From contig JADJVK010000014.1 of NCBI GenBank assembly GCA_016710625.1, positions 1-64,000 of the forward strand: 64,000 nt of DNA, written 5' to 3'. A program made the position numbers and the translations under genes. Origin of the DNA: Saprospiraceae bacterium (lineage in GTDB: Bacteria > Bacteroidota > Bacteroidia > Chitinophagales > Saprospiraceae). The notes under the pieces are model-generated. The model saw only the letters and a list, made by a program, of their open reading frames with translations. It was not told where the DNA came from and searched no databases. Positions 18,443-27,518 of this stretch are shown piece after piece; the stretch's first letter is position 1, and each line of letters opens with the position of its first letter.

Positions 18443-20039
18443 TTATTTTATGATTAATTTTTGGTAGCTTGTTCCTTTTTCAGATTTTAAAACAACGAAA
18501 TATATTCCAGCAGTCATTTCATTTGCATGAACGAAATAATTTGATTGGGATTTGCTCTTGGGTGATTTCATTATTATTGACTGTCTTTTTCACTTCAAAA
18601 TTCCATAACCCTTCTGGTGCTGGAATTGGATGTGTTCTTACCTTTCCACTATTACTTTCTGTTTTAATATAATAAAAAACTTTTGTATCTTCAGGAAAGC
18701 TAGGGAAATTACCAACCCATTCATTATCAGTAGTTTCTTTCATTTCAATTGGTGTGAATACACTTGAGGTATCCGTTTTATAGTAAATGGTGGCATATTT
18801 AATTCCTTTGATATGTTGAATTTTTGCAGATGTATTATATCCTGAAATTGAATAATTTACATAATCAACTATGGGATTATGTACTATTCTTAATGGCTCA
18901 TTAGCACCGATTTCTTTGGTAATACAATGCACTGCACCTCCCGACTGTATGGGAGAATTGCAGTTGACCATTGCAATTCTATAACCTGGTAGGGCTTCTT
19001 GCCAAATTCTAAGGGCTGTTGTATCGTATTTGGTTTCATAGGATGGGAGAATCACCGTTTTGTTAAAAAAAGTAGCATTTGTATAGGTTCTGTTAAATCC
19101 ATTTCCAGGATAAGTGCCATTAGAGTAGGGCGGCATTGGAACCCTTATTACTTTGAAATCAGTGCCAAATATGGTTTTATAATTTTGTAAAACATATTGT
19201 AAATTTGCTTCGATTTGGTCAGCATCTGGTTCGCCATCTGGATATTTTCCTACTAACAATGTTGTTTCATTCAATAGTTTCATGTGCATATCAATATGAT
19301 GAATCCCATCGTCGGGTAAAATTTCCATTTTAATATATTTATCTATACCCATAAATAAATTCATAATTGAATCTACTGCTTCATTTGAATGATTGCTTTT
19401 ACCAAATTTATTATTAGGACCATTTTCTTCTAATACTAATTTGGAAGCAAAAGCATTTCCCGAACCATCCGTCATGAAATTACCACCTGTATTGACTAAA
19501 TCATAAGGTGCTTCAGTAGTGGTATATAATGGTAAATTCAATAAATTTGAGATTGCTGTGGCGGTAGTATCATCTTTATATCTAGGCCTATTATAGATCC
19601 AATCTACTAGATATAAAGAATCTACATCGTTTTTATACACTGAATTAGCGCCGTAATCACGGCACCAAACGGAATTGAATGGGGTTTGTAAATAGGTGAT
19701 ATTCAAATTGGTATCAACTTGATTTGCAGTTAGATTTTGTTTTACGGTAGAAATATTATTACAAATTATTATGACATTTCCTTCTGTTTGTGCAGCTTTC
19801 ACAATATTTGCTAATACGGAAGTATAACTAGTCCATGTCACAACTAATGCTTGTGCTTCCTCCCATTCTGCCATTGTCCTGACTTTAGAATTAGGTGGGG
19901 AAGTAATACCGAAAGTTGCAGCTTGGTAATCCGTTAAATTCTCCACCTCCCAAGGAGCAATTTGTTTAGGATAAAGGTTTACTTGAGAAAAAATAGTGAT
20001 TGTAAAAAAGGATATCAAGACAACTAAAAAAACTTTCAT
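18443..20039 (-). CDS. Secreted peptidyl-arginine/agmatine deiminase-like enzyme with T9SS tail remnant (frameshifted near 18550)
   Basis: Signal peptide (residues 1-18, ending I-F-S-Q), then a PAD_porph-type deiminase domain: M-A-E-W-E-E-A and V-W-C-R-D-Y-G, D-D-G-I-H-H-I-D-M-H with the catalytic His/Asp, and the nucleophile Cys in S-G-G-A-V-H-C-I-T-K-E-I. It resembles the Porphyromonas secreted peptidylarginine deiminase and agmatine deiminases; with a signal peptide it should act outside the cytoplasm on guanidino groups. The first frame ends at 18519, but another frame continues with E-M-T-A-G-I-Y-F-V-V-L-K and stops at 18443, a typical end of a T9SS sorting domain. The first half of that domain (P-N-P region) is not visible in any frame, so part of it seems to be deleted. 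Confidence 0.8.
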
Positions 20040-20140
20040 ATTTAAAATTTGATGTTAAGATAAAGATTTTTTTAAAATTGTAATATATTTGGAACTTATT
20101 GGACAATCATTTTTGTTTAGGCAATAGTTCTTTAATTTAT

Positions 20141-20525
20141 GGGGATGACCGGAATCGACAGGATTGACCTTCGGTTGGTAAGCATGCCGAGCCATGAAGC
20201 TATACCTCGTTAAAATATGCTTCAAACAACAACCGGCGACGTTCAGTACGCTATGGCTGCCTAGTTCAAGGAATTAGTAGGCCTTTGCATGTTGCATCCG
20301 TTCTTCGTGAACTCGTAATTTGTCTGTAGTTACAGATGCCATGTATCAACCTTTACAGATTGCTTCTATTGTCTGCTCGAACAATAGACTAAGATAAGAG
20401 CTAAGGTATTCGTTTGAGTGTGTTTCCCGACTTTACGGATACACGAAAAAAGCAATAGGAAAATAAGCATGTAGAAAGCCCTCAGGAGCTTTCGCTGGAC
20501 GAGGGTTCGAATCCCTCCATCTCCA
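20141..20525 (+). ncRNA. ssrA: Transfer-messenger RNA (tmRNA)
   Basis: The 5' end GGGGATGACCGGAATCGAC and the 3' T-arm plus acceptor (GGGTTCGAATCCCTCCATCTCC) are the conserved tmRNA ends. The first seven bases pair with CATCTCC as an acceptor stem. The tag reading frame is found at 20235-20264 and reads G-D-V-Q-Y-A-M-A-A then TAG, with the expected hydrophobic A-A end recognised by Clp proteases. tmRNA with SmpB rescues stalled ribosomes and tags the unfinished protein. CCA is not encoded (CCACTT follows). A terminator follows within 12 bp. Confidence 0.97.
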
Positions 20526-20535
20526 CTTAAGATTT

Positions 20536-20575
20536 AAAGCCATTTCGTTGATTTTCAATGGAGTGGCTTTTTTTT
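20536..20575 (+). terminator. Terminator of tmRNA
   Basis: Stem built on AAAGCCA/TGGCTTT with a partly paired inner part and a T8 tail, 11 bp after the tmRNA 3' end. Confidence 0.85.
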
Positions 20576-20642
20576 CGTAAATGATGAAACAGTGATGGAT
20601 ATTTTTTAAATAACTCAAATGAAAATAACTAGTTTAAATTTA

Positions 20643-21533
20643 TTAATTCACCCGATACCAACTCTTTTTTTCTAAATCGTATTTTAATTTAAAATTCGTT
20701 TCTGGTTTGTTCAAAACCGCAGCAAGGTTGAAGTTGAACTCTAAACTATTTATTGTCAATGTATTATCTTTGTTGTTGTAAACAATTTTTCTTATTTTGT
20801 CGTCACCTCTTAACCCCATATTTTCAATACTAAATACCATAGTGGGCTTTGAAATAAATTTACCATTATCTGCTAAATCAACACTGTAAAGATTACTATT
20901 TCTACAATTTCCCATTAGTAAACTGAATTTTCCATTAATGGAAATCACACAGAGTCCAAATCCGTCAAATTCTGTTAAAGAATCTTTTATGGTTCTTGAA
21001 TATTCATCTATACAATAAACTTTTCCTTTTTCTTCATATCTTTTACTGCCAGAAATACTAGAGGCATAGATACATTTTGCCATACAATGATAAGTCAAAC
21101 CCATTACACCAAATGGATTTTCATCAAAATTATCTGTGCATAAAGGAATGCTTTTCCATAGCTTAAGCTCTGCTGTTTTGTTGTCGACAATATAAATATT
21201 GTTGTTTTTAATGGGAGGATTATCAATTAAATTGACATGAGGTGCAGAAAAAGTATATACATTTCCAACTCTATCGAAAATCATCCCACCCAAAAATCCT
21301 GCAGACTCCCAAGAAGCTGGATGAAATTGTTTTTCTATTTTGGTTTTATCCAAACTATATTGGTTTAGGAAAAGACCTTTTTTCCTCACTTCAGAAGTAC
21401 TAAATGCAGCTCGATTTAGATCGTATCCTTCTGTTTTAATAAAATCTGGATATTTTAGACAATAATTTCCACTTAGAATTTGTCCCAATAAATTATTGGT
21501 AAAAAATATAAGAATGATAATTAAGTATTTCAT
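20643..21533 (-). CDS. Secreted propeller-like protein of unknown function
   Basis: 296 residues from the ATG at 21533 (M-K-Y-L-I-I-I-L signal peptide, cleavage near L-L-G-Q). An upstream in-frame start at 21608 would bury the signal peptide inside the preceding gene, so I reject it. The mature part has repeated short strand motifs, for example G-G-M-I-F-D-R-V-G-N-V-Y-T-F and N-N-N-I-Y-I-V-D-N-K-T-A-E-L-K-L-W, that look like NHL/SMP-30-type beta-propeller blades. Several cysteines occur in pairs (C-T-D, C-M-A-K-C). The gene starts 10 bp after the 575-aa gene, so they form a two-gene operon. I do not recognise a named family. Confidence 0.6.
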   Translation of the reverse strand: MKYLIIILIFFTNNLLGQILSGNYCLKYPDFIKTEGYDLNRAAFSTSEVRKKGLFLNQYSLDKTKIEKQFHPASWESAGFLGGMIFDRVGNVYTFSAPHVNLIDNPPIKNNNIYIVDNKTAELKLWKSIPLCTDNFDENPFGVMGLTYHCMAKCIYASSISGSKRYEEKGKVYCIDEYSRTIKDSLTEFDGFGLCVISINGKFSLLMGNCRNSNLYSVDLADNGKFISKPTMVFSIENMGLRGDDKIRKIVYNNKDNTLTINSLEFNFNLAAVLNKPETNFKLKYDLEKKSWYRVN

Positions 21534-21543
21534 TTTCAATAAA

Positions 21544-23271
21544 TTATTTAAAAGGAACAAACATAGGTCCAACAAAACATGGAAAAATTTCAGATTCGTA
21601 CACTCCATTTTTCAAAACAGATTCTGCCCAACAATATTCATAACCTTTCCTATCATCATTTCTCATTTTGGGAACGTACCAAAATACTAATTCTTTATTT
21701 AATAAAGACTCGGGGTTTGGCTCGATAAATTTTTCTGGACCTTGTTTATAATCCGTATTGCAGCATGGTCCAATTGTGATGAGATTATTTTCTCCTTCTT
21801 CTGTTTTATAAGTAGTTACATAAGAAAATGCATTATCCCCTCTACTTTTATCATTGAATTGCCCTACATTTGGCTCTACAAAATAACCTCCTCCAGAGGT
21901 GTTGATTTTATAAAGATATTTTTCTTTTGTTAATGTAGTGGTATCATTTTGCAATGTCCAATGTTCAGTGTCCCACTTTTTCCAATCTTGACCATTCCAT
22001 TCTTCAAATCCTTGAGCATTTTGTAATGCAATTCTAAAAACAGGTCTATAAGTTCCATCATTTCCACAGCCTCTTCCGATACTAGCCGTAGTTACTCTGA
22101 ATTTGCCATCTTTATAAAATTCATATCGCTGTACATAGTTATAATTACATGGCATTGGCCAGCCAGGATTGAAATATTGTTGGTCAATTACAAATCCGAC
22201 AGTTTCGTTATTAACTTTCAAATCTGAAACAGTTGGTGGCTGATTGGCATATACAGCTGCTTGAGAAAAAAATGGACATCCAATAGCATCGCTATAACCA
22301 AAACCATCTGTGCTTGAATAACTTACATGCCAATCTACTAATTTCACACTTTTAATTACTGGCAAATTATTGAATTTGACATCCACAATTTCTAAGCCAT
22401 CACTTGTAGTTAGATGGTAGTTTACTTCCCAATTATCTTTTTTTAAATTATTCAATTGCTCACAATAACATGCCGTAATCTTATCGTCTTGTACATTCCT
22501 TTCTGTAACCAAAGAAGGACCAGTCACCCCCACATTTGTCCATCTTATACCAGCTATTTTCAAAGATGTTAAATCTACAATAGCCCAAAGTGCTTTATCA
22601 TTTTTAATAAAGGTGGGAGCTACACACAAATGTTGACTTCTTTCACATCGAGTTTTGTTTAGGGATGTTTTTGTGTTTGGCATTAGGGCGTCTTTAATAG
22701 TGGGTTGATAACCCAATTCTTCAATAACTTCTTTATTTTTTGCTGCTATTTCTATCGCTAATTCCTTAAGAGCAATTGGAATATCTGGTTGAGCAGATTC
22801 ATAATGGTTCAGAAATACAAATTTTTTAGTATTGATGTCCACAATTGCAATTGTAGATACATTTAGCACAAAATTAAACATCTCTATTCGATACAATTTT
22901 GCAGAATCAGTCAACAATTTTGGATTTACATCGCCAGGTCGGACTGGATATATGCCAAAAATTTCATTGATGTAGTTTTGCCCTTTTGAGTTTTTTGTAT
23001 ATTTAGTGAAATTTGGATTTTTAAAACACAATTCTTGCACTAGTTTTTCATCTGGATTTAGATTTTCTAAGGGAATTATCGGCAATTGAGCTTTGACATA
23101 AAAATTAACTTTTGCCTTTCTTTGCTCTATTAATGGTGAAACTGTTTCACTAATTTCAAATCCAATTTTTGACTTTTTAATAGCTTCTTTTAACTCGTTT
23201 TGTGCATTTATAAAAGTTGTAGTAAATAGTAGAAATATATAAATCAATCTATAACATATAAATTTTTTCAT
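21544..23271 (-). CDS. Secreted protein with possible distant copper-amine-oxidase similarity
   Basis: 575 residues with a signal peptide ending F-I-N-A-Q. Segments such as Y-R-I-E-M-F-N-F, C-E-R-S-Q-H-L-C-V-A-P-T-F, A-L-W-A-I-V-D-L-T-S-L and S-D-G-L-E-I-V-D-V-K-F-N recall the N3 and early catalytic region of copper amine oxidases. C-N-Y-N-Y-V-Q-R-Y-E-F-Y-K-D-G resembles their N-Y-D/E-Y topaquinone site. However, the expected His-x-His copper pair after it is absent (G-R-G-C-G-N-D-G-T-Y-R-P-V-F instead), so normal amine oxidase chemistry is doubtful. It is the first gene of a pair with the propeller-like protein downstream. The family call is my reading of short motifs only and could be wrong. 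Confidence 0.5.
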   Translation of the reverse strand: MKKFICYRLIYIFLLFTTTFINAQNELKEAIKKSKIGFEISETVSPLIEQRKAKVNFYVKAQLPIIPLENLNPDEKLVQELCFKNPNFTKYTKNSKGQNYINEIFGIYPVRPGDVNPKLLTDSAKLYRIEMFNFVLNVSTIAIVDINTKKFVFLNHYESAQPDIPIALKELAIEIAAKNKEVIEELGYQPTIKDALMPNTKTSLNKTRCERSQHLCVAPTFIKNDKALWAIVDLTSLKIAGIRWTNVGVTGPSLVTERNVQDDKITACYCEQLNNLKKDNWEVNYHLTTSDGLEIVDVKFNNLPVIKSVKLVDWHVSYSSTDGFGYSDAIGCPFFSQAAVYANQPPTVSDLKVNNETVGFVIDQQYFNPGWPMPCNYNYVQRYEFYKDGKFRVTTASIGRGCGNDGTYRPVFRIALQNAQGFEEWNGQDWKKWDTEHWTLQNDTTTLTKEKYLYKINTSGGGYFVEPNVGQFNDKSRGDNAFSYVTTYKTEEGENNLITIGPCCNTDYKQGPEKFIEPNPESLLNKELVFWYVPKMRNDDRKGYEYCWAESVLKNGVYESEIFPCFVGPMFVPFK

Positions 23272-23341
23272 AAATTAAAATTATAATTTAAGTATAAAAG
23301 TAGTTATTTTTCAAATAAATATAAATAAATGTTTTCTTTGA

Positions 23342-24035
23342 TTAAATAGATAACAACTGTTGGGTTAATTCATTAATTCCTTTTGAGGCAACATTTTCTA
23401 TAATATGAAGATTTTTCAAAGTTGCCAATTCGTGATTGATTTGTGGTTTTGGATCTATATAAAAGATTGTTGCATTCTTTTTCGCTACGCCAACTAAACC
23501 TGCCGCAGGATATACTTGCATAGAAGTACCAACGATTATTATAATGTCTGCCTCTGAGACAACCTTGGCTGACAAACTAAGCAAAGGAACTTCTTCTCCA
23601 AACCACACAATATGAGGTCTCAATTGGAATCCTTTTTCACAAAAAGTCTCCTATATTCAAATCCGTTTTCCATTCATACACTAAATCTTCATATTTGGTA
23701 CTTCTTGCTTTGAATAGCTCTCCATGAAGGTGAATAATGTTTTGAGAACCAGCGACTTCGTGAAGATTATCTACATTTTGAGTTACTACTGTAACATGAT
23801 ATTTTTCTTCTAATTTTTGGATGCCATAATGTGCAGCATTTGGAACAACTGTATGTAATTGCCTCCTTCTTTTATTGTAGAAATCTAAAACCAATTCAGG
23901 ATTGTTTCTCCAACCGATTGGACTAGCAACTTGCATAATATCATGTCCTTCCCATAAGCCATTTGCATCTCTAAAAGTGCTAATTCCACTTTCTGCACTT
24001 ATACCAGCACCTGATAGAATAACAATTTTTTTCAT
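23342..24035 (-). CDS. cobB: NAD-dependent protein deacylase, SIRT5-like sirtuin (one frameshift near 23635)
   Basis: Sirtuin core: G-A-G-I-S-A-E-S-G-I-S-T-F-R (residues 9-22), T-Q-N-V-D-N-L-H and the catalytic His in H-L-H-G-E (His104). Tyr53 and Arg56 in F-Y-N-K-R match the Tyr-x-x-Arg pair that binds succinyl/malonyl-lysine in SIRT5/CobB. The zinc-binding cysteine pairs are missing, a zinc-less subtype. The first frame stops after G-D-F-L; adding one T to the five-T run there gives G-D-F-F-C-E-K-G-F-Q-L-R-P-H-I-V-W-F-G-E-E and joins the 23342-23623 part. It starts 2 bp after the nnrDE stop, so the two NAD-linked genes are co-transcribed. Confidence 0.86.
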
Positions 24036-24037
24036 TT

Positions 24038-25539
24038 TTAAAGGTATAATTTTTTGAAGGCATTTGGAATATAATCTATTATATCAGAAGCGATTAAAGA
24101 TTCCATTCCTAATGTTTCTTTTGCAATATCTCCAGCCAAACCATGTAGATAGACGCCAAGCAAAGCAGCTTGTGATGGTTGATAACCTCTTGAAATCAAT
24201 CCAACCAAAATACCTGTTAAAACATCCCCACTTCCTGCAGTTGCCATTCCAGCATTTCCGGTACTGTTAAAATAAATAGAGCCGTTGGGTAAAAAGATGG
24301 CTGTATTTGCTCCTTTGAGGATAATGATTATTTTTAATTCAACCGCTTTCTCGAAAGCAAGTTTGATTCTATCTTTTGAAGTATGTGTTTCAGAAAAGAG
24401 GCGGCTAAATTCTTTTGGATGAGGGGTGATAATAGCATTTTCAGGAATTTGATATTGTTGATTCCTAGCTTTGCAATACAATTTAGCCCATCAGCATCCA
24501 CCACCACATTTTTATAGGATTCAATATATTTTTTAACCATATTTTTGGTGTTGGATTTTGTCCCAATCCCACAACCAATCCCGACCACAGAATATTTATC
24601 TTGAACAAAAGAGGTCGAAATGAATGATGTTTCCGAGTCTAAATTCAAAATTGCTTCTGGAATTGCTGTTTGTAAGATTGTCTCACCACATTTTGGAATG
24701 TGTGCTGTTACAATTCCAGCTCCTGTACGATAAGCTGCTTTGGTTGAGAGCACAGCAGCACCCATCATTCCTTGTTGCCCCACCACCATCAAAGCTTGTC
24801 CATAAGTTCCTTTATGAGAAAATTTTGCCCTGTTTAATAATGAATTCTGTATGTCTTGAAATTGTAAGTAATTGAAAGTGTAAACTTTATCGTTCAAAAA
24901 TCGCTCATCCAATCCAATGGGAATGACCAACCAATTACCCAAATACTTTTCATTCTCTGGATAAAAAAAAGCTGGCTTTGGCACCTGAAAAGTAATAGTA
25001 TAATTTGCTTGAATGGTTTCTTCATTTCCATATCCATCATTTGGCAATCCAGATGGAATATCTACAGCAATTTTTGGTTGATTTAAGTTATTGATATTTG
25101 CAAAAAGTCCTTTCCATTTGTCATCAATAGATTTATTGAACCCAATCCCCAACAAGGCATCAATTAGAATGCATTTTGAGGACAATTCAGGAAATTTATC
25201 ATTCGAACTCAATTCGTTTATCGAAGCGACATCCCTTAATTTTACTCTTTCTAAGTTTTCTAGAAAGTCCTTTGTTTTGTTTGCAGAGATATTACAAATA
25301 TAGACATGGACCGTATAGAATTTTTTACTCAACATCCTTGCAATTGCAAGTCCATCTCCTCCATTATTGCCTGTTCCACAAAAAACAACAACTGGCCTAT
25401 TAGTATCAAAAAAATGTTTAGTAAACCAACCAACAAAATTTTGTGCGGCTCTTTCCATTAAATTAATAGACGAAATAGGCTCATTATCAATGGTATAGTT
25501 CTCCCATGCTTTTATTTCATCACTTCCAAAAACATACAT
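24038..25539 (-). CDS. nnrDE: Bifunctional NAD(P)HX epimerase/ADP-dependent dehydratase (one frameshift near 24485)
   Basis: The N-terminal YjeF-N/NnrE epimerase domain has V-V-F-C-G-T-G-N-N-G-G-D-G-L-A-I-A-R. The C-terminal ribokinase-like NnrD domain has S-H-K-G-T-Y-G-Q, G-C-G-I-G, D-A-D-G-L-N, T-P-H-P-K-E-F and the A-G-S-G-D-V-L-T-G motif. The enzyme repairs hydrated NAD(P)H. The frame breaks just after D-A-D-G-L-N: adding one T (three to four bases in the aligned run) gives D-A-D-G-L-N-L-Y-C-K-A-R-N and continues into the 24038-24481 part. I start it at ATG 25539 (M-Y-V-F-G-S-D-E-I-K-A-W, a typical N-terminus); the TTG six codons earlier is less likely. Confidence 0.87.
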
Positions 25540-25609
25540 AACGAAGCATTTTAACAATTATAAACGATAATAATATGTAAAGAGGTAAAATTAAGATAGA
25601 TTATTTTAT

Positions 25610-25617
25610 TACTTTTG
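25610..25617 (+). promoter_or_regulatory. Candidate -7 promoter box
   Basis: TACTTTTG matches TAnnTTTG and lies 14 bp before the first ATG of the FKBP gene, implying a very short leader. Confidence 0.35.
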
Positions 25618-25631
25618 ACCAAAATTGTTAA

Positions 25632-26105
25632 ATGATGAAATACTTGTATTTTATTGCAGGAATATTATTTTTTTTAAGTTGTACATCTACAACTACTAAT
25701 ACAGACCCTAATGCACAGTTTGAATATGATAAAAAAATTATCAGAGAATATATCAAAGAAAAGGGATATACTGTAGATTCAACAAAAAATTCACTGTATT
25801 ATACTTTTGTGAGTAAAGGAACTGGGACGACGAGTCCAACAGTAGAGGATACTGCAAAAGCCTATTATATAGGATATTTTTTGGATGGAAAGGTTTTTGA
25901 CAAAAAAATTAGACCAAGCACCCCATTTGAATTTCCAATCAAAACTGTAATTTTAGGTTGGCAAGAGGCATTGCCACTTATGAAAAATGGAGATAAAATG
26001 ACCATATTTGTCCCATCTGCTTTAGGGTATGGAACCAGTGGTTCAGGGTCAATTCCTGGAAATGCAATTTTAATTTTTGATATTGAATTACAGGATTTTT
26101 ATTAA
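25632..26105 (+). CDS. FKBP-type peptidyl-prolyl isomerase lipoprotein
   Basis: 157 residues. The N-terminus is a lipoprotein signal with the lipobox L-S-C (Cys at about residue 17), so it is probably anchored in the envelope. The FKBP domain covers about residues 70-157 with D-T-A-K-A-Y-Y-I-G-Y-F-L-D-G-K-V-F-D, I-L-G-W-Q-E-A-L and L-M-K-N-G-D-K-M-T-I-F-V-P-S-A-L-G-Y-G, where the substrate-pocket pattern is largely kept. It should catalyse prolyl cis-trans isomerisation during folding of exported proteins. The stop is followed within 4 bp by the likely start of plsC, so they are probably one transcript. Confidence 0.83.
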   Translation: MMKYLYFIAGILFFLSCTSTTTNTDPNAQFEYDKKIIREYIKEKGYTVDSTKNSLYYTFVSKGTGTTSPTVEDTAKAYYIGYFLDGKVFDKKIRPSTPFEFPIKTVILGWQEALPLMKNGDKMTIFVPSALGYGTSGSGSIPGNAILIFDIELQDFY

Positions 26106-26108
26106 TAC

Positions 26109-26854
26109 ATGATAAGTTTATTAAAAAACTGTGGGCAATTTATGCATTAATATTACTGATGGTATTGATTATCATTAGTTTGCCATATTATATCATCGTT
26201 TTTTATATTTTTCCTTCAAAAGGGATTAAAGGACTGATTTATTACAATCATCATGTGTTGACTAATATTTACTTTAGATTGATTTTAATCAGAGTAAAGG
26301 TTCATGGTCGAGAGTATCTTGATAAAAAACAGTCGTATTTAATTATAAGTAACCACAGAACTTCATTAGATTTTATTATAAATGCCTTTTCTTATCCAGG
26401 CATATATCGTTATTTGGCAAAAAAAGAGCTGTCAAAAGTGCCTATTTTGGGTTATTTGATCAAGCATACCTGTGTCTTAGTGGATAGATCTAGTACGATA
26501 TCTAAAGCGAAGAGCATCATCAAAATGAAAGAATATTTATTGGATGGGTATTCTGTTTTTATTTATCCTGAAGGAACTAGAAATTTATCCGATAAAGCTT
26601 TGAGCCCTTTTCATGATGGAGCATTTAAGATAGCAGCACAATTAGGAATTCCAATTGCTGTTCAAACAATTGTTAATATTGATGAGGTTTCTGAAAAAGG
26701 TAAATCAATTGGATTAAATCCTGGATTAGTTCATGTGTTTTGGGAAAAACCATATGAAACAAAGGGCTTAAAAGGAGAGGCTGTTACTGAATTGAAAGAA
26801 TCAATATATAATCAAATGAAAAGTCGAATTGAAAACTTCAATTCGACTTTGTAA
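26109..26854 (+). CDS. plsC: 1-acyl-sn-glycerol-3-phosphate acyltransferase (start region frameshifted)
   Basis: PlsC-type acyltransferase with N-H-R-T-S-L-D (NHx4D active site, read S-N-H-R-T-S-L-D), V-D-R-S and Y-P-E-G-T-R-N. It makes phosphatidic acid from lysophosphatidic acid at the inner membrane. The obvious ATG in frame is 26159, but the frame is open upstream without a start. The ATG at 26109, 4 bp after the FKBP stop, would join it if one A is added to the six-A run at 26123-26128, giving M-I-S-L-L-K-K-L-W-A-I-Y-A-L-I-L-L, the expected first membrane helix. I therefore give 26109 as start with moderate confidence; the acyltransferase itself is clear. Confidence 0.8.
26820..26850 (-). 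terminator. Hairpin terminator inside the plsC 3' end
   Basis: A perfect 14-bp stem (AAAGTCGAATTGAA/TTCAATTCGACTTT) with a 3-base loop. It encodes the last residues of PlsC and lies 24 bp past the stop of the minus-strand gene, with TTTTCATTTG after the stem on that strand. It probably serves the convergent minus-strand gene and may also slow plus-strand transcription. Confidence 0.65.
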
Positions 26855-26873
26855 ATTGCTCAACATCAATTAA

Positions 26874-27425
26874 TTAAGCAATATATTGGTTAATATTTTT
26901 CAAATCTACATCTATCTGAGAAGACAACTGATCAAAAGCTTTTTCAAAATTGTTTTTCGTTAATTCAATTTTATCTTTCTCAGTTTTAATGATAGCATCA
27001 GCACTTTGAATTACATCTCTTGCATCTTCGATTTGTTTTTCAAGTTGTAAAATGGTTTGTTTGTGTTTTTCGATATCTTCTTGCAATTTCTTTACTTCAT
27101 TTTGCTTTCCTTCTACCTTGATTTTAATTTGATTGACAAGGGCAGCATCAAATAAATCCTTTTCTTTTCTTAAAACCCCTTTATAGAATTCTCCACTTTC
27201 TAATAATTTTTGCTTTGTCAAACCAACTGTTGAAGCAGTTGCAAAAGCAGATTTGATAGCTGTTGCTTCTTCCATATTCATTTTTGCTAAAGCAGCCAAA
27301 GATTGTTTGAATTCAACAAAATCAAAACCAGGAATATTGTTTTTTTCAATTGCTTTTAATAAAGAATCTACACTTTTAGCATCAAGTGCTTCAATATTGC
27401 TGAAAATATCTATTAATGTACTCAT
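26874..27425 (-). CDS. Coiled-coil protein of unknown function
   Basis: 183 residues, cytoplasmic by composition. The N-terminal half (about 1-75) is helical, with alternating Ala/Leu and acidic residues. The C-terminal half (about 95-175) is a long coiled coil with heptad spacing (K-K-L-Q-E-D-I-E-K-H-K-Q-T-I-L-Q-L-E-K-Q-I), rich in Lys, Glu and Gln. There is no signal peptide, metal site or catalytic motif. It has its own promoter box and terminator, so it is a monocistronic unit. Similar helical proteins occur widely in Bacteroidota as hypotheticals; I cannot assign a role. Confidence 0.65.
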   Translation of the reverse strand: MSTLIDIFSNIEALDAKSVDSLLKAIEKNNIPGFDFVEFKQSLAALAKMNMEEATAIKSAFATASTVGLTKQKLLESGEFYKGVLRKEKDLFDAALVNQIKIKVEGKQNEVKKLQEDIEKHKQTILQLEKQIEDARDVIQSADAIIKTEKDKIELTKNNFEKAFDQLSSQIDVDLKNINQYIA

Positions 27426-27445
27426 TTTTAATTAATTTTATTTGA

Positions 27446-27453
27446 CAAATGTA
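27446..27453 (-). promoter_or_regulatory. Candidate -7 promoter box
   Basis: On the minus strand TACATTTG matches TAnnTTTG, 20 bp before the start codon of the coiled-coil gene. Confidence 0.4.
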
Positions 27454-27518
27454 AGCTTATGTTTATTAGAATATTGTAATTTTAGATAAATATTTGAAAT
27501 TTGAAGATAGAATTAGCT

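Noticed and set aside
20433..20618. Minus-strand ORF with W-R-W-R-D-S-N-P-R-P
   Set aside because: That peptide is the known antisense translation of a tRNA-like T-arm; here it lies across the tmRNA 3' end.
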